NCBI RefSeq assembly: GCF_018320785.1
Contig: NC_054869.1
Coordinates: 36,806,289-36,870,288, forward strand
Direction: 5' to 3'
Origin: Cheilinus undulatus
Taxonomy: Eukaryota > Chordata > Actinopteri > Labriformes > Labridae
Length of the DNA: 64,000 bases
Below are positions 13,701 through 23,162 of the stretch, piece after piece (the stretch's first letter is position 1; the number at the start of each line of letters is the position of its first letter). The notes beneath the pieces were generated by a model that searched no databases, was not told the DNA's origin, and saw only the letters and a list, made by a program, of their open reading frames with translations. The position numbers were made by a program, and so were the translations under genes.

Positions 13701-13984
13701 CGTCAGTGTTAGAAAGCAAACATCTCAACACCTCGTCTCCATCCAGACTCTCTTTAGAAACTGATTTAGGTTCAGCTCAGTCTAACACAGCAGCAAAGAG
13801 CGGCCGCAAAGACTTCTGGGACATCCTCAATGAGGGTAATGAAGAAAGTATCAATAGATTAACAGATCTGGCAGAAGTTCAGAGGGTTTGCATCAACACG
13901 AACTTTGCAGCTAAAAAAACGTCAGAAGGAGAGGAGAAAAAGACTCTTTGGAAGACTAACGACAAGTTCTTGTGGAAGAAATGA
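1674..13984 (+). CDS. ercc6l2: ERCC6L2, C-terminal half (five exons; 5' part outside window)
   Basis: ERCC6L2 is a SNF2/Rad26-like ATPase that acts in the nucleus in DNA double-strand-break and transcription-linked repair. The exons I join are 1674-1757, 4135-5152, 5241-5395, 8421-8578 and 12793-13984. They keep one open frame of 868 codons (2607 nt with the TGA). The blocks that identify it are [12 protein letters not shown] and [12 protein letters not shown] in exon 3, TTFIIGETP in exon 4, and [18 protein letters not shown] and a C-terminal [12 protein letters not shown] in the last exon; all resemble human ERCC6L2 as I remember it. The part present is the regulatory tail, probably including the HEBO region; the helicase motifs are not in the window. 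Human ERCC6L2 is roughly 1550 aa, so the missing part should be about 700 aa. The gene converges on hsd17b3. Identity is very secure; the 84-bp first exon is the least certain piece. Confidence 0.94.
1758..3000. other. ERCC6L2 intron, no recognised features
   Basis: Mostly unique AT-rich sequence. Small ORFs here have no similarity I know. No splice-bounded exon was seen. Confidence 0.4.
3002..3500 (+). mobile_element. Decayed Tc1-like element (CATCATGCTGTGGG family)
   Basis: It starts AAGTATTCAGATCCCTTCAC, the terminal motif of a fish Tc1 family. It carries broken transposase sequence, including the signature GGTGGTGGCAGCATCATGCT at 3425-3444. Multiple stops and deletions make it non-functional. 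Related copies lie at about 9259-10425 and 48030-48560. Confidence 0.7.
3530..3640 (+). repeat. LINE/SINE 3' tail
   Basis: GAAATGTGCTGTACAAATAA followed by ACTTGCCTTG is a common 3' end of fish L2-type retroposons and their SINE partners. Only the tail is present. Confidence 0.45.
4135..5152 (+). CDS. ercc6l2: ERCC6L2 large exon, low-complexity acidic/basic linker
   Basis: The acceptor is TTTATTTCAG and the donor is GTTGGA. The exon carries 339 full codons plus one base, open throughout. Composition is Ser/Lys/Asp/Glu-rich and looks disordered. Acidic patches such as [10 protein letters not shown] and SEEDDEDKK alternate with basic, NLS-like patches ([14 protein letters not shown]). In human ERCC6L2 a large disordered exon likewise follows the helicase part. 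The frame closes with ...GTIDSVLG, and the split glycine codon is completed in the next exon. The open frame runs past the donor, but the sequence there turns into a hydrophobic intron-like string and lacks the conserved continuation. Confidence 0.9.
5241..5395 (+). CDS. ercc6l2: ERCC6L2 exon with conserved GVQEVAY block
   Basis: This 155-bp exon follows an 88-bp intron and ends at the donor GTAGAT. Its translation holds [17 protein letters not shown] and, further on, [19 protein letters not shown], the best-conserved stretch of the C-terminal region and probably part of the HEBO domain implicated in recruitment to DNA breaks. The acceptor reads AAGGAG, two AGs three bases apart. The first gives SVLGGVQ, matching the length I remember for the human protein (VLDGVQ). 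Confidence 0.95.
5396..6925. other. ERCC6L2 intron, no recognised features
   Basis: AT-rich sequence with scattered short ORFs that have no family resemblance. Near 6870-6900 a GATGGACAAAAATTATTGG motif resembles a Tc1-type terminus but has no partner. Confidence 0.35.
6930..7870 (-). mobile_element. Tc1-like transposon, internally deleted
   Basis: The low-coordinate end has the motif TACAGGTACATCTC followed by AAAAAATTAGAATATCATG, the terminus of a fish Tc1 family. An internal copy of the AAAAAATTAGAATATTACA word lies at 7119-7137. No matching right terminus was found, so that end is truncated. The transposase remnant on the - strand is listed separately. Confidence 0.7.
7207..7740 (-). pseudogene. 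Tc1-like transposase remnant
   Basis: Read on the - strand, the N-terminal helix-turn-helix ([15 protein letters not shown]) is fused by deletion to the C-terminal catalytic part: DDNTRPHRA holds the second Asp and [18 protein letters not shown] the catalytic Glu. The segment with the first Asp is missing, and a frameshift precedes the 152-codon open part. It cannot encode an active DDE transposase. Confidence 0.85.
7871..8420. other. ERCC6L2 intron, no recognised features
   Basis: AT-rich, T-tract-containing sequence leading to the acceptor at 8420. Nothing else supported. Confidence 0.4.
8421..8578 (+). CDS. ercc6l2: ERCC6L2 exon with TTFIIGETP block
   Basis: The acceptor is GACTGTACCAG and the donor is GTATGT. 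The exon is 158 bp, phase 0 in and phase 2 out, and completes an arginine codon with the next exon. It encodes a proline/serine-rich lead ([12 protein letters not shown]), then [20 protein letters not shown]. The last part matches the human [14 protein letters not shown] region. Confidence 0.95.
8880..9255. repeat. DNA transposon fragment, left part of a split element
   Basis: The block CATCAGCCCACAGGGCAGTT through GGCCTTGGGCCCAGAAAAGG belongs to a fish element whose other end reads TATCCCAACTTTTTTAGG. That end appears at about 10430-10760, after an intervening Tc1 copy. Confidence 0.55.
9259..10425 (+). mobile_element. Tc1-like element inserted in an older element
   Basis: The left end is AGTATTCAGAACCCCTTCAC. 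The body retains GGCACACACCTC, CAAAGGAACTGCCTG and, after an insertion, GGCAGAGTGGCTAGACGGAA. The 3' part, AAAGGGTCTGAATAGTAATG followed by CAATGTGATATTTCAC, ends near GCAACATAACAAGACTG. It is the same family as the copy at 3002. Much of the transposase gene is deleted. Confidence 0.7.
9602..10085 (+). mobile_element. hAT-like miniature element nested inside the Tc1 copy
   Basis: The insert begins CAGGGTATCTGCGGGGTCTT and is rich in AAAAAGTATTAAAAAGTCTT. A second copy of its left end is at 60944-61050. The Tc1 sequence stops at 9601 and resumes at about 10086. The right end is decayed, and no clean 8-bp target duplication was found. Confidence 0.6.
10430..10765. repeat. DNA transposon fragment, right part of the split element
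   Basis: It contains CCCTGTCCCAGCCTTTTTGA, AGTTTCTCAGTTTCAATATT and the terminal ACAATATCCCAACTTTTTTA. This is the 3' portion of the fish family whose other part lies at 8880-9255. Confidence 0.6.
10766..12792. other. ERCC6L2 last intron, complex unique part plus repeat end
   Basis: 10840-11660 is complex, balanced-composition sequence without repeat hallmarks and may be conserved non-coding DNA. 12410-12620 resembles the right arm of the TATTCA TIR family (GGGGTGAATACCTTTATAGA near 12593). The rest is AT-rich. Confidence 0.4.
12793..13984 (+). CDS. ercc6l2: ERCC6L2 terminal coding exon
   Basis: The acceptor is TTGTTTGCAG and the stop is TGA at 13982-13984. After [14 protein letters not shown] comes a short conserved helix-rich segment ([11 protein letters not shown]). 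A long Ser/Gln/Lys-rich linker follows, with a possible NLS near KRPRYTKKN. Two motifs recur in vertebrate ERCC6L2: [11 protein letters not shown] (about residues 741-755, counting from base 1674) and [14 protein letters not shown] (from 811). The protein ends [12 protein letters not shown]. The in-frame ATG at 12809 is internal and is not the start. Confidence 0.96.
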
Positions 13985-14250
13985 CAGAAGAGACAACAAT
14001 GGTGTCCAACTTCAGAATTTAATTGTTGTATCTTTTTTCTTTGGCAGGGCTCCTGGTGTTTGAAAATACTTGAATTGATAGTGGCTACAGGTTTTTTTGT
14101 CTCATATTTTAAGATATTGTTCTTATTGTTTTAAATGTTTTTACATTTGTAACTTTTTAAAATGTTATTTTATTTACCTCTGTTTAAAAAAATCTGCATT
14201 TATATTTTAGTTTTTATTTTAAATGTGGGCTGTCTGTTGCCTTATTAAAC
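13985..14250 (+). other. ercc6l2: ERCC6L2 3' UTR (minimal estimate)
   Basis: AT-rich, non-coding sequence follows the TGA. The first convincing polyadenylation hexamer is ATTAAA at 14244-14249, which would give a 3' UTR of about 280 nt. Later weak signals could extend it. Confidence 0.55.
14244..14249 (+). promoter_or_regulatory. Polyadenylation signal ATTAAA, ERCC6L2
   Basis: This is the commonest variant hexamer. It lies 260 nt after the stop codon, with T-rich sequence around it. No AATAAA occurs nearer the stop on this strand. Confidence 0.5.
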
Positions 14251-15135
14251 ATGATGTAAATCACTCTGGAGAAAGAATGACATTTTATAAGAATTTTGTT
14301 TTTTATGATTGATTTAGAAATGCACTGATGGCAAAAATCAGAGTTTATACTGATTTTTAGAATAATATATTAGCCAGTAGCAATGTATTTTTCATCACTT
14401 CTTGTGGTGTAAGACTCCCACTATGGCAATCTTTTTTCCTCATGTTTGTCCATGAAAGCAGATGGAATATGTGCAACAGATGACTTCTTTTGCCCAGTAA
14501 CAAATGTTTGATTCAGCAGTAAGATGTGCTAGATATAAGCATCAATCTGATTGGAAACACAACACAAGAATGCTGGCTTCTGATATTTTTTTTATCTCAC
14601 ACTATTGGTCGATAGCAGATGTTAAACCAATGCATCTGTGCGTCCCTAAATTCATTCATGTATTTTTTGTCATGCACCAATCAGTCACAACATTATGGCC
14701 ATGTCATGAAATGCAACACATTGGTTCTAGCATAAATTCTACTCTAATAAAACGACAGTACATGTTCAGGCGGAGGTTTAGCACAGAACTAAGAGTGTAT
14801 TCTGGTCTTATTTGCCACAGCTGAATCTGCAAATGTAATTTTCCCAAAACCTTAGTCTGGTTTTATCCCTGATAAAGCCATTAGTGAGGATGGGTGTTTT
14901 TGAATTAGGAACTCCACAATTCTTTCAAGACACTCAGCTACCTTCAACCAGAGGATGATAACAAAGGACATTCTTAAAAAGCATGTAAGTGCAAAGGTGC
15001 AGTAAGAATTCATTGACTTCATTATTAAAAATAAACACTAGAGCTACTGCCTGATGGTTATGTGAGTTGCAAAGTTTACAGTTTCCAGACAGTGAAAGTA
15101 AAATTATAGATCAGAAAGAAGGGCTGTGGTCTTCT
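14251..15135. other. Intergenic, downstream of ERCC6L2
   Basis: AT-rich. 14670-14720 contains CACCAATCAGTCACAACATT, a common fish Tc1-type terminal word, but no full element. No gene. Confidence 0.35.
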
Positions 15136-15139
15136 TGGT

Positions 15140-16600
15140 GGTGGAAATGTTGTAAGCAATGGCTGACCATGAGGCCTATTGAACCTTGACCTCCCAAATC
15201 TAACTGGTTTATCCTTAAGTCAGAGTGGACGTCTGCAAAAATTGAAGAAAACCCATTAAACTGCTCTTGAGGTATTGATTTCACAAGCAAGGGATTTGCA
15301 TGAACCCCATCACCTTGACCTTGACCTATGACCCCCAGACTACAATCAGATTATCACTGAGTGAGTCTGGACATTTATGCAAGTTTGAAGGAAATCCGTA
15401 AAGGGATATTCAGGTATTTTGATGTTTGGTTGTATAAGATAATTGGCAATAGTGACATTAGCCTGCATAGATTTCAGTGTGCATTGCCCCTTGAAGAAAG
15501 GGCGAAGAACGCCAGGGATACTAGGGGATACAGCATAACAGACAGGTACAGTTTCTCCATGTACTTTAGTGAGTTTAAGGCAAAAAAACAATGTTGGCTC
15601 AGATATACATTGTTTTGAAGAAAATTAATGCATTTCTTTTTTCCCCATAAAGCCTCTGTGTTTAAAACTATTTTGAAAATGTTGGCCTTCTGTGTTCTTC
15701 CACCTCATGATCTGCTGTTTGGGTCTGCGGGCTTCTTCGGTTGAAACAATAACAATCTATGTGTTGGACTTCAAAACACTTTTTCAGGAGATTTCTGATT
15801 GAGGATAGTGGCTCACAGATTTTTTTTTTAAATCTTCTGGAGATAAATTAGAGAAACTAACCCTGACCTGAATGAAAATTTGTCATCAAAGTTAGTTTAT
15901 GGCTTTCACTTTATTCCTCTTAATGGCTGATGACTAGACAAATTGGTATGATATGCTTATTTTACAAAAACTGTAAGCTTCTGAAGATGAAACCTGAGCT
16001 GAAATAACTAGTATTAGTTTAGTTTGTTGTTGTTTTCTTTGGAAAAAGCCTGTGATGAGTAATGACGTGCTTGAAAAAAAAAAAATAGAGCATAAAATGT
16101 AGCCAGAATTTTTTTTTTACCAATTTTGATCTGAAACTTGCTAAATAACATAGAGCAACTATACCCAAATGCTACACTGTATAGCCCAGCTTAGCTAAGA
16201 GTATACTGTTAGAAGTGGCAATTCTCACTGAAATCTCTGAAGGCCGATGCCACTGCTATCTCCAAGGACCTTATACAACTGAACTTAAAAAATACTTAAA
16301 TATCCCTTCAAAAGTGTATGAGATATTGTGTTGACAAGCAAGGGATGAACATGAGGCCCCTGATCTTGACCTGTGACCTCCAAAATTCAATCAGTTCAAC
16401 CTTAAATCAGGTTGGAAATGTGTGTCAAATTTGAAGATCCCTCAAAGTGTTCTAAAGATGACCAGTTCACAAAAATGGCCTAGAATAGAAGTGATGAACA
16501 TGAGGCCCATTGACCTTGGCCTTTGACTTCCACAGTCTTACCAGTTTATTCTTGTCTCAAGGTAAACATTTCTGCAAAGCTTGACAAAATCGAATGCCTT
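15140..16600 (+). repeat. Degenerate GACCTTGACC-type tandem repeat, interrupted
   Basis: Units of about 110-150 bp recur with words such as TTGACCTCCCAAATCTAACT, CACAAGCAAGGGATTTGCAT and TTTGAAGATCCCTCAAAGTG. They flank the element at 15399-16309 on both sides. When the insertion is removed, the unit reads through in register. Confidence 0.7.
15399..16309 (+). mobile_element. TIR element copy A (AAGGGATATT family)
   Basis: The left end is TAAAGGGATATTCAGGTATT and the right end TACTTAAATATCCCTTCA. The arms continue with GTATAAGATAATTGGCAATA on the left and the inverse-type ACCTTATACAACTGAAC on the right. The interior contains GAGCTGAAATAACTAGTATT, shared with copies B and C. It has no coding capacity. 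Confidence 0.7.
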
Positions 16601-17765
16601 TTAAGTGCATATCCAGTTATCAATCTCAGTGTTCAATCTGTTGCTGCGATTGATATGAAGGAGAAAAACAAACCCAAATCTCAAGACAATCCCATTATTG
16701 GCATCAGTCACCCTAGCTGCCATTGTGGGAGAGTTAGCAGTTGCTGTCTTTGCCTGCACAGAGATCACCTTAAACTTCACTGCTGCATCTCTTTTTCTCT
16801 GAACACCTCACCAGCTCTCACTCACCATGAATGTTTATATTGTGTAGATAATGTGCTTTCCTTGCTCTGCATTCTGTGCAGTAATCTGATGCCTTTAACG
16901 CCCCTCAGAGCGGAGGCTGCTGTGCCATTAGTGAAATAACAATAAGCAGTTGAAGACTTAGTGGAGCTGGAAGAGGAGACGGGGAGGATTTTTTTACATG
17001 AAGCCCTTAATTCCTTATCTTTCTCTTTAAGTGCGCCTGAAACACCTTTTTCACCATCTAAACAAAGAAAAAACTTTTATGGTTCTATCTAAGATGGCTT
17101 TTAGCTCAGCATAAATTAGAAAACAGATTAATCCCTTGCTGTGTGTGCACAGCTGTGACTTCTTTCAGCTGTTGCACTGAAGTAAATAGAGCCTAAAGAG
17201 AGCAGCTCTGTTTAGCCGATGTTAAGCAGAAATGAGAAAGTGCTGATAGCTATCAATAAACAGGAGAGAGGAGCATGTGCCTTGACAGATCATGCAGCTT
17301 AGTAAAGAGAATTCGTTTGTGTGGACCTTCTGGGTGGTAGATCAGGACTATCTGCACACACTGAGGCCACACATCTGTCACACCTGCTCAGATCACAAAC
17401 AGAGCAGAATAAAAAGCTCTTTCACTTTTCCCGCCACCAAACTCTTCCCTCTCTGCTTTTCTCTTTCAGATGCCTATCTGTCTTTTTAGAGTCATAGTCT
17501 GGTTCAGGTGAGAAAACACAGAGGCTTAGCCTTTCACTGACAATAGAAAGCCTCGCACACTGAGTGGCAGAGCTCGGAGGCTAATGGAGGGCAGCTAACA
17601 TGCCTCAGTGGCAAACAAAGCTCTCTTATTCTTAATGCTAACTGCAGGATTCTGCTGAGGATATGAAGTGAGACGTACAGCCACCACTGATCAGCGACTA
17701 TGTCTTAGCTCAGTCTGTTCAGTGTATTTTATTTCATTACATGCCATGTGATGCTAACCTTGCAA
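16600..17765. other. Intergenic, complex unique sequence
   Basis: Sequence of balanced composition without repeat hallmarks (for example around 16660-17060 and 17490-17700). It could hold conserved regulatory DNA. No exon-like frame with splice sites was found. Confidence 0.35.
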
Positions 17766-18232
17766 AACAGATGGATACACCCTCTTTTCTCACTGGCTAA
17801 TCCATCTTGCAAAGCTCCCGTATGAACCGTTTGGGCCCGGTTAGAAAGTGAGAGAACCAAACAGCGATGAGGGGCAGTACTTTAGGGTGCTGAAGAGTCA
17901 AGACGTAAGCAAGAGGCTGGTGCAATTATGGCGGAAGACATTAGCGTGGATGCTGCTGAAGCGACAGTTTTATCAGAACTTGATGACATTTCTTCTTTAA
18001 AAGAAGAACAGCATTAAGTTGTTTTCTTTTCAAAAACGACAAAAGTTGTGTACTGACATGTCTACAGTCGCCATGGATCGCAGAGTCTACTCCTTCGGTA
18101 GGGGCACAGCTCGGTAGCGCCTACATCACGTGTTTTGTTGCTGTGATTGGCCCGTAAAGATGTGTCAGACAGAACGTTGATCCAGTCACACTCCGAGTTT
18201 TTTTCTCAGGCTCTGCCCTTTCCCAAATGTTG
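17766..18232 (+). repeat. Dispersed promoter/first-exon-like unit, copy 1
   Basis: About 470 bp shared, in the same orientation, with 56590-57100. It includes ATGGCGGAAGAC at 17928, a 22-codon acidic peptide (MAEDISVDAAEATVLSELDD, then ISSLKEEQ) and a GATTGGCCCGTAAAG box. The splice donor seen in copy 2 is lost here, and a stop follows. Confidence 0.6.
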
Positions 18233-18291
18233 TCTATGACTGGTTTTCCATGCATGCCATATTAGTGTGGTGCAGTTTCCGTCAGCTAGGG

Positions 18292-20455
18292 CAGTGTTTC
18301 TCAACTGGTGGGTCACAAATGTGGCAGAAAAACAATGTGAGGAAAACCTACGCAGACATACATCCACCTTTTTATTGTACTCCATTTTGCAGTAATAACA
18401 ATTGAATTTTTGTTGTTTTCTTGAGATTTAGATTTATTTATCTAAGAATGTATGGAAGCCCTAAGTGGACATAATCCATATATTTTATTTTGTTCAATAT
18501 TACTTTCATAACAAATACATCTTTGTAGTTTTCTTGAGATTTTGACTTGTTAATCTCACAATGTTAGGAAGCCCAAAGCAAATATTACATTTTACTGGAC
18601 TTTGCTGTTACAAAGAGTAAGTTTCGTTTTCTTAAGACAGTGACTTAATTATCTTAGGATGTACAGAAGCTCAAAGTGAATATTTAGTACTGTGCATAAG
18701 TTTTAGAAATGTTTCTGCCAAAAATGGAGGCTGCAGTAAGGCATAGATTTGGGGAGTAAGCTGCCTAAGGGCAACATTGGGCAGGAAGGCGGATTGACAC
18801 AACCCCAGTCATGCTCTGAATGTCCTTGCATATTACCAGGGGCATGATAAATTAATCTGCCCACACAGCAGAGTAATGGTGGATGCGACAAGTAAGCATG
18901 GTCTGGAGTACTGTCTACGTGGGAAGTAGGCATGCCACGAGCCCCTGGTTTGTGCTGCAGATGTCCAAATAACCGGAAAACCACCAGCGATCTCCGGACA
19001 TATCACCAGGGGTGAAAAGGCCTTGACAGAAGAGATGCTGTCAAACTTGAACTTGGCTTCTTAACTACACATAGTATGTCATCATGTGTCGAGCTTGACT
19101 CAGGATGTCCCCAGACCCTGTCTCTAGTCCTGGGGTGTGGCACATCAGGCCCACAATGACCATAGGATGCTACATGCCTTTAATTTTAAGCACATGCACA
19201 CGTTACATTTTACTACAGTTTGCTGTGATAATGACCATATATTATGATTTACTTTATTTTTCCATAAAATTGATTAAATTTAGATTATTTTCTAGAGATC
19301 CCCACTCATTTATCTCTGGATGTACAGAAGTCCAAAGTGGATGTACAACTGTATTTTTCTCACAATGTATTAAATCTATAGGGTAACAAATTTCCACATT
19401 CAAGGGTTATAATTTTGACAAGAGCTTTTCATTTTAGTGTCATTCTTAGTCTTTAGTTTTAGTCACATTTTAGTCATTTCTAACCTTTATAGTTTTATTC
19501 TCTTGCCAGAATCTGGTACTAAATAATACTACTGTGCTTATGCACCTTGCCAAACCTGGGGTCCCTGCTTTCTACAGCTGAGAGGCAGAATAGATACAGA
19601 TGCATAGTATTTTGACAGATTTACCCACAGTAGAGAAATATCATGAATTTTGAAAGTCAGACGAAAACCAAATTACATTTTAGTCTAGTTTTAGTCATCT
19701 TGATGAAAAGTAAACTTACTTTTTGTCAGTTTTATTCATCAAAAATCTATTTTTGGTTAGTCTTAGTCTAGTCTTTCTCGTGGATGAAAGGCTGTCGACA
19801 GTTTTCATCACAGTTTTTGTAGACAAAATTAACACTGCCACATATAAAATTTTACTTTATACTGCTGCGATAAGTAAATTCTAGTTTTTATCTTGAAATA
19901 TCTCCCTGTTTATCTCAGGTTGTTAAGACACCCAAAGTGGACACACATATATATTTTATTTTTATTCTTTTTTTTTTTTGGCTTTAATACCAAACATTAG
20001 TTGTCCTTGAGATCTTATTTAATTTATCTTAGGATGCTGGGATTCAGACATAGCTACTGTACGACCACATATTCAATTTTTTTCATTTTGTTGGGATAAC
20101 AAAACAAAATAAAACAATAGAACATTTAGTACGTTTCTTGAGATTAGAACTTATTGATCTCATCTTGGATAGCAAAGCTGGTTTTCCTATGATAATGTGT
20201 TAATTCCTTGAGATCTTTCAGGGTACAAAAATATTTTTTTCAAAAGAAATGCAGTAAAATAAATGGTATTCATGCATGACCTTCCAGTGCTTTTGTAATG
20301 ATGTACTCTCTAATGTTCTGCTCTTTTTGTTTGTTTCCTTCTGTCTTTTTGTTCAGTCATTGTGTTTAGTTCCATGAGATCAGAAATTTAGATGGTGATT
20401 TTCTCAATGAAGAGGTGGATGGGGGTCCTGAGGCTAGACCAGTTGAGAACCACTG
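18292..20455. mobile_element. hAT-like element, 2.2 kb, with an internal degenerate tandem array
   Basis: Terminal repeats are CAGTGTTTCTCAACTGGT at the left and its inverse, ACCAGTTGAGAACCACTG, at the right. The interior repeats a unit of about 110-140 bp (TTTTCTTGAGATTT, TTATCTCAGGATGT, AGAAGCCCAAAGTGGAC) at least six times. Another element is inserted at about 19412-19837. The flanking 8-mers match only partly (AGCTAGGG and ATCTAGAA). No transposase was seen. Confidence 0.65.
19412..19837 (-). mobile_element. Nested TTAGTC-rich DNA element
   Basis: It ends TAGACAAAATTAACACTG; a second copy at 49419 begins with the inverse, CAGTGTTAATTTCGTCGAC. The interior is full of TTTTAGTCTAGTTTTAGTCA. 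It interrupts the hAT-like element at 18292-20455. Confidence 0.6.
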
Positions 20456-20880
20456 ATCTAGAAGGAGTGAGAGGAGACGTTGTGTTTTATTACTTGTCTC
20501 ATTAGCGTCTCGTCTCTTTGTGTCAAGGGTAGGCTGAGGAGTCGGTTTAAATTTCCTGCCACTCTAACCATCAGTGTTCGTCCGTGAGTTTATTAACAGG
20601 ACAGTTAAACAAAGCGTCACAGAGACGGAGCTGGTGGTGTGGGTTTATTTGCAGAAGTCAGACTTTGACACCTGGCCTGATTTCATTAGTAAAAAAGCTG
20701 TGAATGAGTGCTGACCCGCGCTGACCCGGGCCTCTCCTCTTCTTTGGCTCAGGTTTCCAAACATTCACTCTGCATAATGTGAAGAAGCTCTGCGAACTGT
20801 CACTGATTAAGACCTAGCCCTTTTTCAAACACATTAATTTAATACCAAATTAGACTTAAGTAACAAAGTAAAAAATATTG
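20456..20880. other. Intergenic, no recognised features
   Basis: Complex sequence with several CpG. No gene or repeat was identified. Confidence 0.35.
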
Positions 20881-20884
20881 AAAA

Positions 20885-21545
20885 GTAATAAAGTAAATAC
20901 AACTCCAATTCCAAAAATGTTGGTACGCTTTGTAAAATGGAAACAGAATGCAATGATGTGGTGGTGGTGTTGAAGAGGGATGCAAGATCAGATGTGGAGT
21001 AGACTTCTGAGAAGCTGGACTGGGAAACTAATAAGGTGGCTGTGAGGAGTAACTGATGTATGCAGGATGAGATGAGCAGAAGACCTGTAAGGATCTGGAC
21101 TAGATGTTGATGAACTGAATGGAGGTGGCTGGGGTGGAGAAGGGTTGCATTAGTGTCTACAGTGTGGGCAGCTTATCTGGAAAGGCACAATCAACGCTGC
21201 AAAGTATACAGAGGTTTAAGAGAAACATATGCTAACATTCAGAAAACGTCTCTTTCAGGGAAGGCCTTACATATTTCAGCAAGACAATGTTAAACCCCCC
21301 GCTACATGCAACATAACCTGGATGTGGCCTGCCAGTAGTCCAGACCTTTCAACAATAAAACTTTCTGCATCATAAAACGCCCAAGAGAAGTTGAGAAGTT
21401 AGAATCCTACATCAGACAAGAATGGGACAACATTCCTCTCCCAGAGCTCCAGCAACTCATCTCCTCACCCAAAACATTTACAGACTGTTGTTAGAAGAAG
21501 TAGGCATGTTACACAACATGGCCATGTCCCTACTTTTTTGAGATG
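20885..21545. repeat. Decayed DNA element (AATTCCAAAAATGTTGG family)
   Basis: The left end is AACTCCAATTCCAAAAATGT followed by GGAAACAGAATGCAATGAT; the right end is CATGTCCCTACTTTTTTGAG. The middle carries words of a decayed transposon coding region (AGCAAGACAATGTTAAACC, AGAATGGGACAACATTCC). This is the family of the split element at 8880/10430. Confidence 0.5.
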
Positions 21546-23160
21546 TGCTGCCGCCATCACATTTTGTGTACTTACTTGTTGCGCAAGTACGTGATCTCAC
21601 TCTTAACCAATCAGAACCGCAACCGGGATTCAGGATCATGATACTCAAGAAATCAGTGGGTTTGTAGGGGATTTGGTAACCCAGTATAACGAGTTGATTG
21701 AGAACACATAGTTTCCAGGGTCTGTCAGGGTCAGGAAAAATCTAAAATGTTGTGTAAGTCCCCTCGGGGCAACTTTAAAAATATAAGTGACCATAAAACC
21801 TAACCAGCACAGGTGTTTATGAGGGAACAGGACGAAGAATTTGCTTCTAATGACAATAAAAATAAAACAGTAAGGTGACTCAGCGAGTAAACAAATACAT
21901 CAGGGGGTACTGAGTCCTCCTGTTGTTACGGTAACCGGCCAAGGAGGTCTCTCCTGCAAAAAAGAACAACCCTCCCTCCTTTATTAGAAAATTACACACC
22001 ATTTTACTTCCATTCCTGTCCGGTTGCTGTTATTTGGGTTAATTCAGTGGCTCCTGGACCCTTCCGTTCCCCATTGTGCCCAGTCATAAAAGAGATATAA
22101 CACAGATGCAGAATCTTGCACACACAAGTTTCTAATGCAGTAATGCAGAAAATAAGACTAATCCCCATTAAAGGCCATGCATGTGAATGGTGGTGATTGT
22201 ACTAAGGCTTAAATCTGTTCACTGCACACCTGTGCGAAGCTGCTGGAGGGAGGAAGGGAAGTCCTGCAGGGCTGGTTAAAGCAGGGTGCCTTTTAAGACT
22301 GTCAAAATGTTCAGTACCTCGATACCTTTTCAATGCCATGTGTTTTAAAATACAATTTGGTATTTAATGATCAATAGTAGCAAAAGGTGTCAGTCTGTAT
22401 ATCATAAAACATGTGCATTAGATTGGAATGAATCCATCAGAAGTTGCAGGCAAACCCCTGCACCTGCTTTATTACTCAAAAACATACCTTTATTTTCTTC
22501 AGGTTAAACCATGATAATGTTGTACTTTCCTTCTCCAATTGTCATTTTATGATCAGACCTTAAACCCTTCTTAATGTAACATTATTTTGCCTCATTTAGT
22601 TAATCATCTAGCTATCATCCTGCTGGTTTTAACATAGATTTAAACATTGCATTACTGTATTTACCCAAGAGGACTCAAAACAAGATTGGGGGATCATGCC
22701 ACAGCTGATCTGTTGATGATAATTACCTGCAACATCAACATACCAACTGATTGCCTTCACATAGACTTCAGTATCCCATGAGCCTCAGCCCTGTTTCAGT
22801 TATATTCAGTATATGACGTTTACATGCACATGGAAGACCCTGGTGATTCATATCCCAGTTTCTAAATGCTGCATCTTATATTCATAGGCAACTGTGATAT
22901 TTGATATTTACACTATAAACTACAGCAGTGTTGCTGTATGGAAATAATGAGACAACTGTGGCTTGTCACAGGCTAAGCACTATTAAATGCCAACACTGTT
23001 TTGCAGGTATAATGTGTCTCCAACAACTGGAGAAAACGGCAACAGCAAATATTGAACATGTCCTCATCTCTGACTGGTGCCAGCCTGTCACACAAACAGT
23101 GCTGTGAAAAACTATTTACCCCATGGTAACTATGGGTAGATCGATGATTTAAATGTGAAC
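21546..23160. other. Intergenic, mostly unidentified
   Basis: A fragment at about 22310-22380 (TACCTCGATACCTTTTCAA) looks like a hAT-type terminus. The rest shows nothing I can name. No exons. Confidence 0.3.
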
Positions 23161-23162
23161 TT

